From Cupriavidus neocaledonicus (GTDB taxonomy: Bacteria > Pseudomonadota > Gammaproteobacteria > Burkholderiales > Burkholderiaceae), in the NCBI RefSeq assembly GCF_000372525.1, contig NZ_AQUR01000105.1, positions 101,435 to 165,434 on the forward strand: 64,000 bases of DNA. Direction: 5' to 3'. The notes under the pieces are model-generated. The model did not search any database. It was not told the DNA's origin and saw only the letters and a program-made list of their open reading frames with translations. Positions 36,482 to 45,125 of the stretch are shown one piece after another. How positions within the stretch are numbered: the stretch's first letter is position 1; each line of letters begins with the position of its first letter. The position numbers and the translations under genes are program-made.

Positions 36482-37636
36482 ATGACCCCACAATCGATCA
36501 AGACCGTCGAGTTCGAGAAGCCGAACCTGGCGGGTGCCCAAAACGCCGCTGGCGCCAGCTGTGTGGCCCATGCCTGGGCCAAGGTGCCGCCGGTGCTGTC
36601 GCCCGATGAGCGGCAAGCGCTGAAGGCGCGTATCCGCCGCTTGCTGAAGGAGCGCAATGCGGTGCTGGTGGCGCACTACTACGTCGACGCCGACCTGCAG
36701 GACCTCGCCGAGGAGACCGGCGGCTGTGTCTCCGACTCCCTCGAAATGGCCCGCTTCGGCCGCGACCACGAAGCCAGGACACTGGTGGTGGCCGGCGTGC
36801 GCTTCATGGGCGAGACCGCCAAGATCCTTAGCCCCGAGAAGACCGTGCTGATGCCGGACCTGGATGCGACCTGCTCGCTCGACCTGGGTTGCCCGGCCGA
36901 CGAGTTCGCGGCCTTCTGCGATGCCCACCCGGATCGCACCGTGGTGGTCTACGCCAACACCAGCGCCGCGGTGAAGGCGCGCGCCGACTGGATGGTGACT
37001 TCGAGCATCGGCCTGAAGATCGTCGAGCACCTGCACGCGCAGGGCAAGAAGATCCTTTGGGCACCCGACAAGCACCTGGGCAGCTATATCCAGAAGCAGA
37101 CCGGCGCCGACATGCTGCTGTGGCAGGGCTCGTGCCTGGTGCACGACGAGTTCAAGGGCATCGAGCTGGACCTGCTGCGCCGCGAATTCCCCAACGCCAA
37201 GATCCTGGTGCACCCGGAATCGCCGGAGAACGTGGTGGCGCAGGCCGATGTGGTCGGCTCCACCTCGCAGCTGATCGAGGCCGCGCAAAAGCTGGACGCG
37301 ACCGAATTCATCGTCGCCACCGACAACGGCATCCTGCACAAGATGCGCATGGCCGCGCCCGGCAAGCACTTCATCGAGGCGCCGACCGCCGGCAACAGCG
37401 CCACCTGCAAGAGCTGCGCGCACTGCCCGTGGATGGCGATGAACGCGCTGACCAACCTCGCCGAGGTGCTCGAGACCGGCCGCAACGAGATCCACGTCGA
37501 TCCGGCCATCGGCGCCAAGGCGGTAACCTGCATCAACCGCATGCTCGACTTCGCCGCCGCGCAGAAGCGCAATGTACGTCCGTCGTCCGACCTGGCGCAG
37601 GAACAGGCGCTGTTCCAGGGGATCGGCCCGGCATGA
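36482..37636 (+). CDS. nadA: Quinolinate synthase A
   Basis: A 384-residue [4Fe-4S] enzyme that condenses iminoaspartate with DHAP to quinolinate in NAD synthesis. The three cluster Cys are in ATCSLDLGCP, QGSCLVHDEF and the C-terminal CKSCAHCPWMAMN. The substrate helix AHYYVDADLQDLAEETGG is clear. Its stop overlaps the nadC start (ATGA). nadB, which makes iminoaspartate, faces it downstream. Confidence 0.97.
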   Translation: MTPQSIKTVEFEKPNLAGAQNAAGASCVAHAWAKVPPVLSPDERQALKARIRRLLKERNAVLVAHYYVDADLQDLAEETGGCVSDSLEMARFGRDHEARTLVVAGVRFMGETAKILSPEKTVLMPDLDATCSLDLGCPADEFAAFCDAHPDRTVVVYANTSAAVKARADWMVTSSIGLKIVEHLHAQGKKILWAPDKHLGSYIQKQTGADMLLWQGSCLVHDEFKGIELDLLRREFPNAKILVHPESPENVVAQADVVGSTSQLIEAAQKLDATEFIVATDNGILHKMRMAAPGKHFIEAPTAGNSATCKSCAHCPWMAMNALTNLAEVLETGRNEIHVDPAIGAKAVTCINRMLDFAAAQKRNVRPSSDLAQEQALFQGIGPA

Positions 37637-38496
37637 GCGTGAATCCGATTTTCGACAGCTACGGCCCGGCGCTGCAGGCAGCGCTGCAGGCCAATGTGCA
37701 GGCCGCCATTGCCGAGGATGTCGGCAGCGGCGACCTCACCGGCCTGCTGGTGCCGGCGGACAAGGCCGCGCACGCGCGCGTGATCGTGCGCGAGTCGGCG
37801 GTGCTGTGCGGCCAGCCGTGGTTCGACGCGTGCATGCGTGCGGTCGACCCGGCGCTGGCGGTGCGCTGGCTGCAGCAAGAGGGCGCGCGCATGGCGCCGG
37901 ATTCCGTGGTGTGCGAGATTACCGGCCCGGCGCGCTCGCTGCTGACCGCCGAACGTCCGTCGCTGAACTTCCTGCAGCTGCTGTCCGGCGTGGCCACCGT
38001 GACGCGCCGCTATGCCGACCTGATCGCCGGCACCCGCGCGCGCGTGCTGGATACGCGCAAGACGCTGCCGGGGCTGCGCCTGGCGCAGAAGTACGCGGTC
38101 CGCATCGGCGGCGGCGAGAACCAGCGCCTGGCGCTGTACGACGGCATCCTGATCAAGGAGAACCATATCGCCGCGGCCGGCAGCATCACCGCCGCGCTGC
38201 AGGCGGCGCTGGCGCTCGATACCGATGCCTCGGTGCAGGTCGAGGTGGAGTCGCTGGCGGAGCTGGAAGAAGCCCTGGCAGCAGGCGCGAAGTCGGTGCT
38301 GATCGATAACTTCACCGTGCCGATGATGCAGGACGCGGTGAAGATCAACCAGGGCAGGGCGTTGCTCGAGGTATCGGGCGGCGTCAATGCCGAGACCATC
38401 CGCACGTTCGCCGGGACCGGCGTGGACCGGATCTCGGTGGGCGCGTTGACCAAGGACGTGCGCGCGACGGACTACTCGCTGCGTATCATCGGCTGA
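37633..38496 (+). CDS. nadC: Nicotinate-nucleotide diphosphorylase (carboxylating)
   Basis: A 287-residue quinolinate phosphoribosyltransferase that makes nicotinate mononucleotide. AIAEDVGSGDLTGLL, ERPSLNFLQLLSGVAT, the conserved DTRKTLPGLRLAQKYAVRIGGG with phosphate-binding residues, and IKENHIAAAG are intact, along with the C-terminal EVSGGVN. The ATG at 37633 overlaps nadA by ATGA, so the two are coupled. Confidence 0.97.
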   Translation: MSVNPIFDSYGPALQAALQANVQAAIAEDVGSGDLTGLLVPADKAAHARVIVRESAVLCGQPWFDACMRAVDPALAVRWLQQEGARMAPDSVVCEITGPARSLLTAERPSLNFLQLLSGVATVTRRYADLIAGTRARVLDTRKTLPGLRLAQKYAVRIGGGENQRLALYDGILIKENHIAAAGSITAALQAALALDTDASVQVEVESLAELEEALAAGAKSVLIDNFTVPMMQDAVKINQGRALLEVSGGVNAETIRTFAGTGVDRISVGALTKDVRATDYSLRIIG

Positions 38497-38519
38497 CGCA
38501 TTGCCAGCGCGAAGGCAAG

Positions 38520-38553
38520 ACGGGGTGGGGCCATCTGGCTCGCCCCGTTTTTT
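38520..38553 (+). terminator. Intrinsic terminator of nadA-nadC
   Basis: ACGGGG with an inner GGGGCC pairs with GGCTCGCCCCGT and is followed by six T. It lies 23 bases after the nadC stop and before the convergent nadB stop. Confidence 0.88.
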
Positions 38554-38568
38554 ATTGCTGCGCGCCGC

Positions 38569-40161
38569 TCAGCGCTTGCGCACGGCAGGCGGTTGCATCA
38601 CCGTAGGCAGCGCCTTAGGCAGCGAATCCGGATAGTCCCGGCTGAAATGCAGCCCGCGGCTTTCATGCCGCGAATAGGCGCTGTCCACGATCAGCGAAGC
38701 CACTTCGACCAGGTTGCGCAGTTCCAGCAGGTCGGTAGTGACGCGGAAATTGGCGTAATACTCGGCAATCTCCTCACGCAGCAGCACGATGCGGTGCTGC
38801 GCGCGTTCCAGGCGCTTGCTGGTGCGCACGATGCCGACGTAGTTCCACATCATGCGGCGCAGCTCGTCCCAGTTGTGCGACACCACGACTTCTTCGTCGG
38901 CATCGGAGACGCGGCTCTCGTCCCACGCCGGCAGCGTGATATTGGGCGCGCCGGCCTTGTCCTGCGCGGCGATGTCCGCGGCGGCGGCGCGGCCGATCAC
39001 CATGCATTCGAGCAGCGAGTTCGAGGCCAGCCGGTTGGCGCCGTGCAGGCCGGTGCAGGCGGTCTCGCCCACGGCGTAGAGGCCGCCGATATCGGTGCGG
39101 CCCATGGTGTCCGTCACCACGCCGCCGCAGGTGTAGTGCGCGGCCGGCACCACCGGAATCGGCTCGCGCGTGATATCGATGCCCAGTTCCAGGCAGCGCG
39201 CATGGATGGTCGGGAAGTGTTCCTTCAGGAAGGCCTCGGGCTGGTGCGTGATATCGAGATAGACGCAGTCCAGCCCGCGCTTCTTCATTTCGAAGTCGAT
39301 CGCGCGTGCCACCACGTCGCGCGGCGCCAGTTCGGCACGTTCATCGTGTTCGGGCATGAAGCGCGTGCCGTCCGGCAGCTTGAGCAGGCCGCCTTCGCCG
39401 CGCACCGCTTCGGAGATCAGGAAGGACTTGGCATAGGGGTGGTACAGGCAGGTCGGGTGGAACTGGATGAATTCCATGTTCGACACCCTGCAGCCCGCGC
39501 GCCAGGCCATGGCGATGCCGTCGCCGGTGGCGGTATCCGGGTTGGTGGTGTAGAGGTAGACCTTGCCCGCACCGCCGGCCGCCAGCACGGTGTGCGTGGC
39601 GGTGATGGTGTGCACCGCGCCGGTGCGGTCGTCCAGCACGTAAAGGCCATAGCAGCGGTTGCCGGGCAGCCCCATCTTGCGCGACGTGATCAGGTCGATC
39701 GCGAAGTGGTCTTCCAGGATGGTGATGTTCGGGTGCTGCGTGGCCTGCTGCAGCAGCGTGCTGACCACGGCGTGGCCGGTGGCGTCGGCGGCGTGGATGA
39801 TGCGCCGGCGGCTATGGCCGCCTTCGCGCGTCAGATGGAAACCCAGCTCGGCCTGCGCGTCACGGGTGAAGGGCACGCCCCGGTCGATCAGCCACTGGAT
39901 CGCCTCGCGCCCGTGCTCGACGATAAAGCGCGTGGCCTCTTCATCGCACAGCCCGGCACCGGCGACGAGCGTGTCCTGGGTGTGCTCGTCATGGCTGTCG
40001 CCCGAGTCCAGCACCGCGGCGATGCCGCCCTGCGCCCAGTCGCTGGCGCCCTGCGTCATGGCGCGCTTGCTGAGGATGGCCACCCGGTGGGTGTCGGCCA
40101 GTTGCAATGCGACCGTAAGGCCGGCCAGGCCGCTGCCGACGATGGCGACGTCGAAATTCAT
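38569..40161 (-). CDS. nadB: L-aspartate oxidase
   Basis: A 530-residue FAD enzyme that oxidises aspartate to iminoaspartate, the first step of NAD synthesis. The FAD motif DVAIVGSGLAGLTVALQL opens the protein. KRAMTQGASDWAQGGIAAV, EGGHSRRRIIHAADATG, HPTCLY and HYTCGGVVTD are all family-specific. The start MNFDVAIVG at 40161 is chosen over the longer open frame. It converges on nadA-nadC, which together complete the route to nicotinate mononucleotide. Confidence 0.97.
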   Translation of the reverse strand: MNFDVAIVGSGLAGLTVALQLADTHRVAILSKRAMTQGASDWAQGGIAAVLDSGDSHDEHTQDTLVAGAGLCDEEATRFIVEHGREAIQWLIDRGVPFTRDAQAELGFHLTREGGHSRRRIIHAADATGHAVVSTLLQQATQHPNITILEDHFAIDLITSRKMGLPGNRCYGLYVLDDRTGAVHTITATHTVLAAGGAGKVYLYTTNPDTATGDGIAMAWRAGCRVSNMEFIQFHPTCLYHPYAKSFLISEAVRGEGGLLKLPDGTRFMPEHDERAELAPRDVVARAIDFEMKKRGLDCVYLDITHQPEAFLKEHFPTIHARCLELGIDITREPIPVVPAAHYTCGGVVTDTMGRTDIGGLYAVGETACTGLHGANRLASNSLLECMVIGRAAAADIAAQDKAGAPNITLPAWDESRVSDADEEVVVSHNWDELRRMMWNYVGIVRTSKRLERAQHRIVLLREEIAEYYANFRVTTDLLELRNLVEVASLIVDSAYSRHESRGLHFSRDYPDSLPKALPTVMQPPAVRKR

Positions 40162-40273
40162 GGTGCAAGGAGAGCGCCGCCAGGGCGCTTGGCAGATTGG
40201 GGGAAACGGCAAAGTCTACACCCGGCGCGCTATCCCGTGCATCAGTACGCAGCGCCGATGCGCCATCGACGGG

Positions 40274-40306
40274 CAACAAAAAGCCCCGCGGCAGGGCGGG
40301 GCTTTC
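40274..40306 (-). terminator. Intrinsic terminator of rpmB-rpmG
   Basis: On the minus strand, AAAGCCCCGC pairs with GCGGGGCTTT and is followed by five T. It lies 20 bases after the rpmG stop. Confidence 0.9.
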
Positions 40307-40325
40307 TGGCGGGATACCCGATCAA

Positions 40326-40496
40326 TTACTTGATCTTGGTTTCCTTGTAAGCGACGTGCTTGCGGGCGACGGGATCGAACTTCATGATCTCCATCTTTTC
40401 CGGCATGGTGCGCTTGTTCTTGGTGGTGGTGTAGAAGTGACCGGTACCTGCGGTCGATTCCAGCTTGATCTTGTCGCGGCCGCCCTTGCTTGCCAT
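40326..40496 (-). CDS. rpmG: 50S ribosomal protein L33
   Basis: A 56-residue protein on the minus strand, read from the ATG at 40496 (MASKGGRDKIKLESTAGTGH...) to TAA at 40326. The short basic sequence with FYTTTKNKRT and the ending KETKIK is typical of L33. It lacks the CxxC zinc pairs found in some L33 versions, so it is the zinc-independent type. It follows rpmB by 13 bases and is followed by the terminator. Confidence 0.96.
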   Translation of the reverse strand: MASKGGRDKIKLESTAGTGHFYTTTKNKRTMPEKMEIMKFDPVARKHVAYKETKIK

Positions 40497-40509
40497 GATG
40501 TACTCCTAA

Positions 40510-40743
40510 TTAGACTTCGCCGCGTGCGCGCAGGTCGGCGAGCACGGAGTCGATGCCTTTCTTGTCGATCAGGCGCAGGCCGGCGTTCGAGACGCGCAGG
40601 CTCACCCAGCGGTTTTCGGATTCAACGAAGAAACGACGATTCTGCAGGTTGGGCAGAAAACGGCGCTTGGTCTTGTTGTTTGCGTGGGAAACGTTGTTGC
40701 CGACCATCGGCGCTTTCCCGGTCACTTGACAGACGCGTGCCAT
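40510..40743 (-). CDS. rpmB: 50S ribosomal protein L28
   Basis: A 77-residue large-subunit protein. The start MARVCQVTGKAPMVGNNVSHANN and the basic KTKRRFLPNLQNRRF are diagnostic; RVSNAGLRLIDKKGID completes it. The CxxC pairs of zinc-type L28 are absent apart from one Cys. rpmB-rpmG is the usual pair. Confidence 0.98.
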   Translation of the reverse strand: MARVCQVTGKAPMVGNNVSHANNKTKRRFLPNLQNRRFFVESENRWVSLRVSNAGLRLIDKKGIDSVLADLRARGEV

Positions 40744-40933
40744 GAAGCACTCCTAAATCTTCTATTCGTGGACAATGTTCGCAACAGATCAACAAAAGGC
40801 GCGCGGGCCCGGACTGCAGCGGTTGAGACTTCAGCAAAACGGGCATTATAGACCGGATTCCCCCAGCGGATCAATGCTTTCTGTGGCCCGGCGGAGGCAG
40901 TGTTGCGGCCCCGCTCGTGTCGTGCCGTAGGCG

Positions 40934-41620
40934 TCACAGCCCGGGCAGGCGCTCGCAGGATTCCGCCAGCGAGCGGATTTCATGCCCCGCCACGATGAAA
41001 TGGTCCAGCAGCCGCACGTCGATCAGGTCGAGCGTGCGCGCCAGTTCGCGTGTCAGGTGGATGTCGCTCTCGCTGGGCGTGGTGGTGCCGCGCGGATGGT
41101 TGTGGGCAACGATGATGCCGGCCGCGTTGTGCGCCAGCGCCTGGCGCGCCACCTCGCGCGGATAGACCGAGGTCCGCGTCAGCGTGCCGCGGAACAGCTC
41201 CTCGCTGGCCACCATGCGATTGCCGGGATCCAGGAACAGGCACATGAAGACCTCGTGCTGCAGCGGGGCCAGGGTCAGGCGCAGGTAGCTGCGCACCGAT
41301 TCCGGCGAATTGAAGCCGGCCGGCAGCCGCAGTGATTCGGCCAGCGCGCGCCGCGCCAGTTCGGGGATGGCCTGCAGCTGGGCGAACTTGGCCGCGCCCA
41401 TGCCGCGCACGCCGGCCAGCGCTTCGCCTTCGGCGGCGAACAGCGCGGTCAGCGAGCCGAAACGGTGCAACAGCTCGGGTGCCAGGTCCACGGCACTTTT
41501 TCCGGCGGCGCCCACGCGCAGCAGCACGGCCAGCAGTTCGGCATCAGACAGGGCGGCAGCGCCGCTTTCCAGCAGTTTCTCGCGGGGCCGCTCGCAGGCG
41601 GGCCATTTGGCAATGGTCAT
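40934..41620 (-). CDS. radC: RadC family protein (JAB/MPN domain)
   Basis: A 228-residue protein. The N-terminal half has the helix-hairpin-helix GVRGMGAAKFAQLQAIPELARR. The C-terminal half is the JAB/MPN metal domain with HNHPRGTTTPSESD as the zinc site and EVFMCLFLD upstream. RadC was named for DNA repair, but its biochemical role is unsettled. MTIAKWPACERPREKLLESG at 41620 is the usual start, two codons inside the open frame. It is divergent from slpA, with the intron now in between. Confidence 0.94.
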   Translation of the reverse strand: MTIAKWPACERPREKLLESGAAALSDAELLAVLLRVGAAGKSAVDLAPELLHRFGSLTALFAAEGEALAGVRGMGAAKFAQLQAIPELARRALAESLRLPAGFNSPESVRSYLRLTLAPLQHEVFMCLFLDPGNRMVASEELFRGTLTRTSVYPREVARQALAHNAAGIIVAHNHPRGTTTPSESDIHLTRELARTLDLIDVRLLDHFIVAGHEIRSLAESCERLPGL

Positions 41621-41690
41621 GGGCATCCAGGGTAGTCGCGTCGGGAACAGGGCCTGCGGCCCCGGGGCGGCGGGCTATGGGCCAGTCGAA

Positions 41691-41696
41691 TACAAT
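41691..41696 (+). promoter_or_regulatory. Candidate -10 element of slpA, cut off by the intron
   Basis: TACAAT lies 11 bases before the intron. With the intron removed, it sits 26 bases before the slpA ATG, an ordinary distance, so it is probably the native slpA promoter. No convincing -35 was found. Confidence 0.4.
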
Positions 41697-42787
41697 ACGG
41701 GTTGTTCGTGCGACACGCACACTCGTGTCCGTCCGCGTCGCGTTAGACGCATCGACCCTGGGAGAGTACTCCCACATGCTAGTGAAACGAAGCCCACCAT
41801 AGCTTACGCCGCTAGCGCCTGCTCACTTTTCAGAGTTATCTGAGAAGCGTTGCTTGCAGTACTGGCTTACCAGCCAGTGCCCGCCCAAAGGCGCGAACCA
41901 CGCCCTCGGGCGTGGCGTTGTCCTCTCTCTAAGAGGGGACAATGGCTTTACATGCCGAAGTTTGGCATCAAGTTTGAACTGGCCACGTTGGCCACCAAAC
42001 GCCAAGTGGGCGAATGTCATCTGCCCACAAGGCGGAGCATTTGCATTTCCGGTCCAGTCGGACCGGCAGGTAGGGTTCAGGCGGAGCGAAAGCTCTGCAC
42101 GCTATGGTTCGGTCAGACACGTCCGCGAGGGTGCTTTGATAGAGAACCTGCTATGCGACTAGCAGTAGCCTAGGGAGACATGCGTCACTGGTAACGGTGG
42201 GGTATGAAGCTCTCCTGACAATGTAGCCCCCGTAAGGGTGCCAGAGGACCGTGAGGTCTTCTGGTAGAGACTCCGAGCAGCCATGGGGTCGAGGAGCTAG
42301 GCTGACTGGTATGGGTAACGGAAGTGAACTGCTGATAAACGTCGTGAGTATTGCGGTGCCAAAGCTGCTGACAGGCACTAACCAAAACGGTATTTGGTCG
42401 GTTGCTCCGCTGGACATTCGGAGCACGTCGTCACTAGACCATCGGCGAAGAGGCAGACCCTAACCCGGTCTTGTAGCGTGCAGGGAACGTGGTAAGCCCG
42501 TATGGCTGCCCGAGCGCAGTGCGGCTCAGGCAGGCGGACCGTAAGGAACGCTGTTGGCTGTGCGGGTATGGGAGGTTGGAGAAAGCGAACGCCGGGTTGT
42601 AATGATTCGGATAGGGGTTGAAACATCACCTCACGCGAAAGCGGGCAGACTTCCAACTGGTCTTTCGTCGCAGGACGACTGGCTAACCCGCTTGAAACTG
42701 AAATTTCTTCCCCTGAGGGGCAATATGCCCCTCAGGGGGCATGTTGTCTCTGCGTTTTGGGGGAAGACCTCAAGATAGGAGAGCAGC

Positions 42788-44491
42788 ATGGAAGCATTTG
42801 TCCGTGAGGATAAATCTGCGCTCTCCGGCGCACCGCAACGCTGGGATGCCATCAATTGGCGCCAAGTGGAACGGAACGTCCGGGCAATGCAGATTCGAAT
42901 TGCGAAGGCAACACAGGAAGGGGACTGGCGCAGGGTGAAAGCCTTGCAACGGTCTCTGACCCGCTCGTTTTCCGCCAAGGCATCGGCGGTAAAGCGAGTG
43001 ACGGAGAACCAAGGTAAGCGAACGGCAGGCGTCGATCGCGAACTGTGGGACTCGCCTGAAGTCCGGTGGGAAGCCATCGGACGGTTGAAGCGCCGAGGGT
43101 ACAGGCCATTGCCATTGCGGCGGGTCTTTATTCCTAAGGCCAACGGGAAGGAGCGCCCACTAGGCATTCCGACCATGTTGGATCGAGCCATGCAGGCCTT
43201 GCACCTGCTGGCGCTGGAGCCGGTGTCCGAAGGGACGAGCGATCCGAATTCTTATGGGTTCCGGATCAATCGTTCCACGGCGGATGCCATGTCACAGCTG
43301 TTCGTCAACCTGTCCAGAGGGCACTCAGCCCAATGGATACTGGAGGCGGATATCAAAGGTTGCTTTGACCATATCAGTCACGACTGGCTGGAGCGCAACG
43401 TCCCCATGGACCGAGCCATCCTCCGCAAGTGGCTGAAGGCTGGCGTGATATTTCAGGGCCAGTTTCAGGCGACCGAAGCCGGAACACCGCAGGGAGGAAT
43501 CATCTCCCCGACTCTGGCAAACGTGGCGTTGAACGGGTTGGAACGACAACTGGTTGCTTCCTTCGAGAAGAAACTGGGAGTCGCCAAAACGCGGAAGCTG
43601 AAGGTGAATGTTGTGCGCTATGCGGACGACTTCGTGATCACGGGCACCACGCCTGAGATCCTACAAAACGAGGTGAAGCCGTGGGTGGAGCAGTTCCTGG
43701 CGGTACGAGGGCTGACGCTATCAACGGAGAAAACGCGGATCGTCAACATAGCCGACGGCTTTGACTTTCTGGGGTGGAACTTCCGGAAGTACTCCGGAAC
43801 GCTGCTCATCAAGCCGAGCAGGAAGAACGTGCAGACGTTCTACCGCAAGGTGAAGGATGTCATCAGTGCTAACAAGACGGTGAAGCAGTCAGAGCTGATT
43901 CGACTGCTGAACCCGATGCTAAGAGGATGGGCGCAGTACCACCGCGCCGTAGTGGCGAAGGCGGTTTTCAACCGTCTGGGGCACGACATTTTTCGTGCCC
44001 TATGGCGGTGGGCCAAGCGGCGACATCCAGGCAAGAAGGCGGATTGGGTGCGGAAGAAGTACTTCGGCTCAGTCGGTCAGCGCAGCTGGGTGTTTGGCAC
44101 CACAGTAGTGAAAGATGTCGATAGTGAGGTATGGGTTGAGTTGTACTCGCTCGCGAGCACGCCCATCCAAAGGCACAAGAAGGTCAGAGGGGATTACAAC
44201 CCTTTTGATCCGGCGCAGGAGGTGTATGGTGAAACATTGCGACAGGAGCGGCTGCTTGACAGCATGGCGCACCGAAAGCAGTGGATCAAGCTGTACATGT
44301 CCCAGCGTGGCTTGTGTGCTCTGTGTCAGTGCAAGATGACCAAGGACACTGGGTGGCATGACCACCACATCGAGTACCGCGTACGCGGTGGCTCCGATGG
44401 TCTGAGGAACCGCGTGCTGCTGCATCCGAACTGTCACGTCCAAGTGCATAACCACGGGCTTTCTGTTGTAAAGCCGGTGCCATCGATCTGA
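42788..44491 (+). CDS. ltrA: Group II intron reverse transcriptase/maturase with HNH endonuclease
   Basis: A 567-residue intron-encoded protein. Reverse transcriptase motifs run from GYRPLPLRRVFIPKANGKERPLGIPT through EADIKGCFDHI, GTPQGGIISP and the catalytic YADD at 278-281. The thumb/maturase domain (X) covers about 350-460 (LIRLLNPMLRGWAQYHRAV). The C-terminal HNH nuclease has CALCQC at 510-515, HDHH at 524-527 and HPNCHVQVH. All catalytic residues are present, so it looks active in splicing, reverse transcription and target cleavage. A GGAGAG ribosome site precedes the ATG. Confidence 0.95.
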   Translation: MEAFVREDKSALSGAPQRWDAINWRQVERNVRAMQIRIAKATQEGDWRRVKALQRSLTRSFSAKASAVKRVTENQGKRTAGVDRELWDSPEVRWEAIGRLKRRGYRPLPLRRVFIPKANGKERPLGIPTMLDRAMQALHLLALEPVSEGTSDPNSYGFRINRSTADAMSQLFVNLSRGHSAQWILEADIKGCFDHISHDWLERNVPMDRAILRKWLKAGVIFQGQFQATEAGTPQGGIISPTLANVALNGLERQLVASFEKKLGVAKTRKLKVNVVRYADDFVITGTTPEILQNEVKPWVEQFLAVRGLTLSTEKTRIVNIADGFDFLGWNFRKYSGTLLIKPSRKNVQTFYRKVKDVISANKTVKQSELIRLLNPMLRGWAQYHRAVVAKAVFNRLGHDIFRALWRWAKRRHPGKKADWVRKKYFGSVGQRSWVFGTTVVKDVDSEVWVELYSLASTPIQRHKKVRGDYNPFDPAQEVYGETLRQERLLDSMAHRKQWIKLYMSQRGLCALCQCKMTKDTGWHDHHIEYRVRGGSDGLRNRVLLHPNCHVQVHNHGLSVVKPVPSI

Positions 44492-44511
44492 TGGTATTTT
44501 TGTGAAGGCTT

Positions 44512-44586
44512 GAGCCGTATGCGGGGAAACCCGCACGTACGGTTCTTAGGGGGGAGTGGGCCAGCGATGGCCTGCTCCTACCCTAC
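44512..44586 (+). ncRNA. Group II intron domains V and VI
   Basis: Domain V spans 44512-44545: it starts GAGCCGTATGCGG with the catalytic AGC triad, has a GAAA tetraloop, and closes with CGTACGGTTC. Domain VI follows as a hairpin (stem GGGAGTGGGCC with GGCCTGCTCC). A44580, 7 bases before the 3' end, is the likely branch-point. The last two bases are AC, as expected. Confidence 0.92.
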
Positions 44587-44601
44587 CCTGGTTGATCACC
44601 C

Positions 44602-45090
44602 ATGAATTTGCAAACTTTCGCGTCGGAAGCCGACGGCGGCACGGCTGGCCGCAAGACTGTCCAGGCCGACTCATTCCTGACCCTGCATTACAGCATCGCG
44701 CTCGAGAACGGCACCGAGGTCGTCAGCACGTTCGAAGAAAAGCCCGCGACGCTGCTGCTGGGCCAGGGCCAGTTCGCGCCGACGCTCGAGCAGGCGCTGC
44801 TGGGCATGCCCGAAGGCGAGCGCATGACCTATCGCCTGGCGCCGGAGCAGGCCTTCGGCCCGCGCAACGCCGAACTGCTGCAGTGGGTGTCGCTGGCCAC
44901 GCTGCGCGAGAACAGTTCGTTCGAAGAGGACTACAGCCCGGGTGACCTGGTCGAGTTCAATGCGCCCGGCGGCGGCAAGTACGCCGGCGTGCTCAAGGAG
45001 ATCGGCGAAACCGCCGCGTTGTTCGACTTCAACCATCCGCTGGCTGGGCAGACCATCCTGTTCGACGTGCAGCTGATCGGCATTCTCTGA
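44602..45090 (+). CDS. slpA: FKBP-type peptidyl-prolyl isomerase, SlpA type
   Basis: A 162-residue cytoplasmic prolyl isomerase and chaperone. ADSFLTLHYSIALENGTEVVSTFEEKPATLLLGQGQF is the FKBP core, an insert-in-flap domain lies in the middle, and the DFNHPLAGQTILFDVQL ending is diagnostic of the SlyD/SlpA branch. There is no His-rich SlyD tail, so SlpA (FkpB). It precedes ispH as in E. coli. Its leader is interrupted by the group II intron, which ends 15 bases before the ATG. Confidence 0.95.
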   Translation: MNLQTFASEADGGTAGRKTVQADSFLTLHYSIALENGTEVVSTFEEKPATLLLGQGQFAPTLEQALLGMPEGERMTYRLAPEQAFGPRNAELLQWVSLATLRENSSFEEDYSPGDLVEFNAPGGGKYAGVLKEIGETAALFDFNHPLAGQTILFDVQLIGIL

Positions 45091-45125
45091 ACGTCGCCAA
45101 GCCGAACCTGTCCGGATACCGCAGC

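Larger units (their letters stand above)
41708..44586 (+). mobile_element. Group II intron with intron-encoded reverse transcriptase
   Basis: About 2.88 kb with visibly lower GC than its surroundings. The 5' end GTGCG at 41708 fits the group II consensus and is followed by closely packed hairpins (GACACG/CGTGTC, GCGTC/GACGC, TGGGAG/CTCCCA). The reverse transcriptase ORF lies in domain IV. A textbook 34-nt domain V is at 44512-44545 and domain VI ends in CCCTAC at 44586. GAGCAGCC at 42275-42282 can pair with the 8 bases before the insertion (GGTTGTTC, 41700-41707; two G-U pairs), a possible EBS1-IBS1 contact. The exact 5' boundary is inferred. It looks full-length and of the chloroplast-like class. 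Confidence 0.88.

Noticed and set aside
41708..42787. Small open frames within the intron before the reverse transcriptase
   Set aside because: This stretch is structured intron RNA (domains I-III); the frames are short and without domain content.
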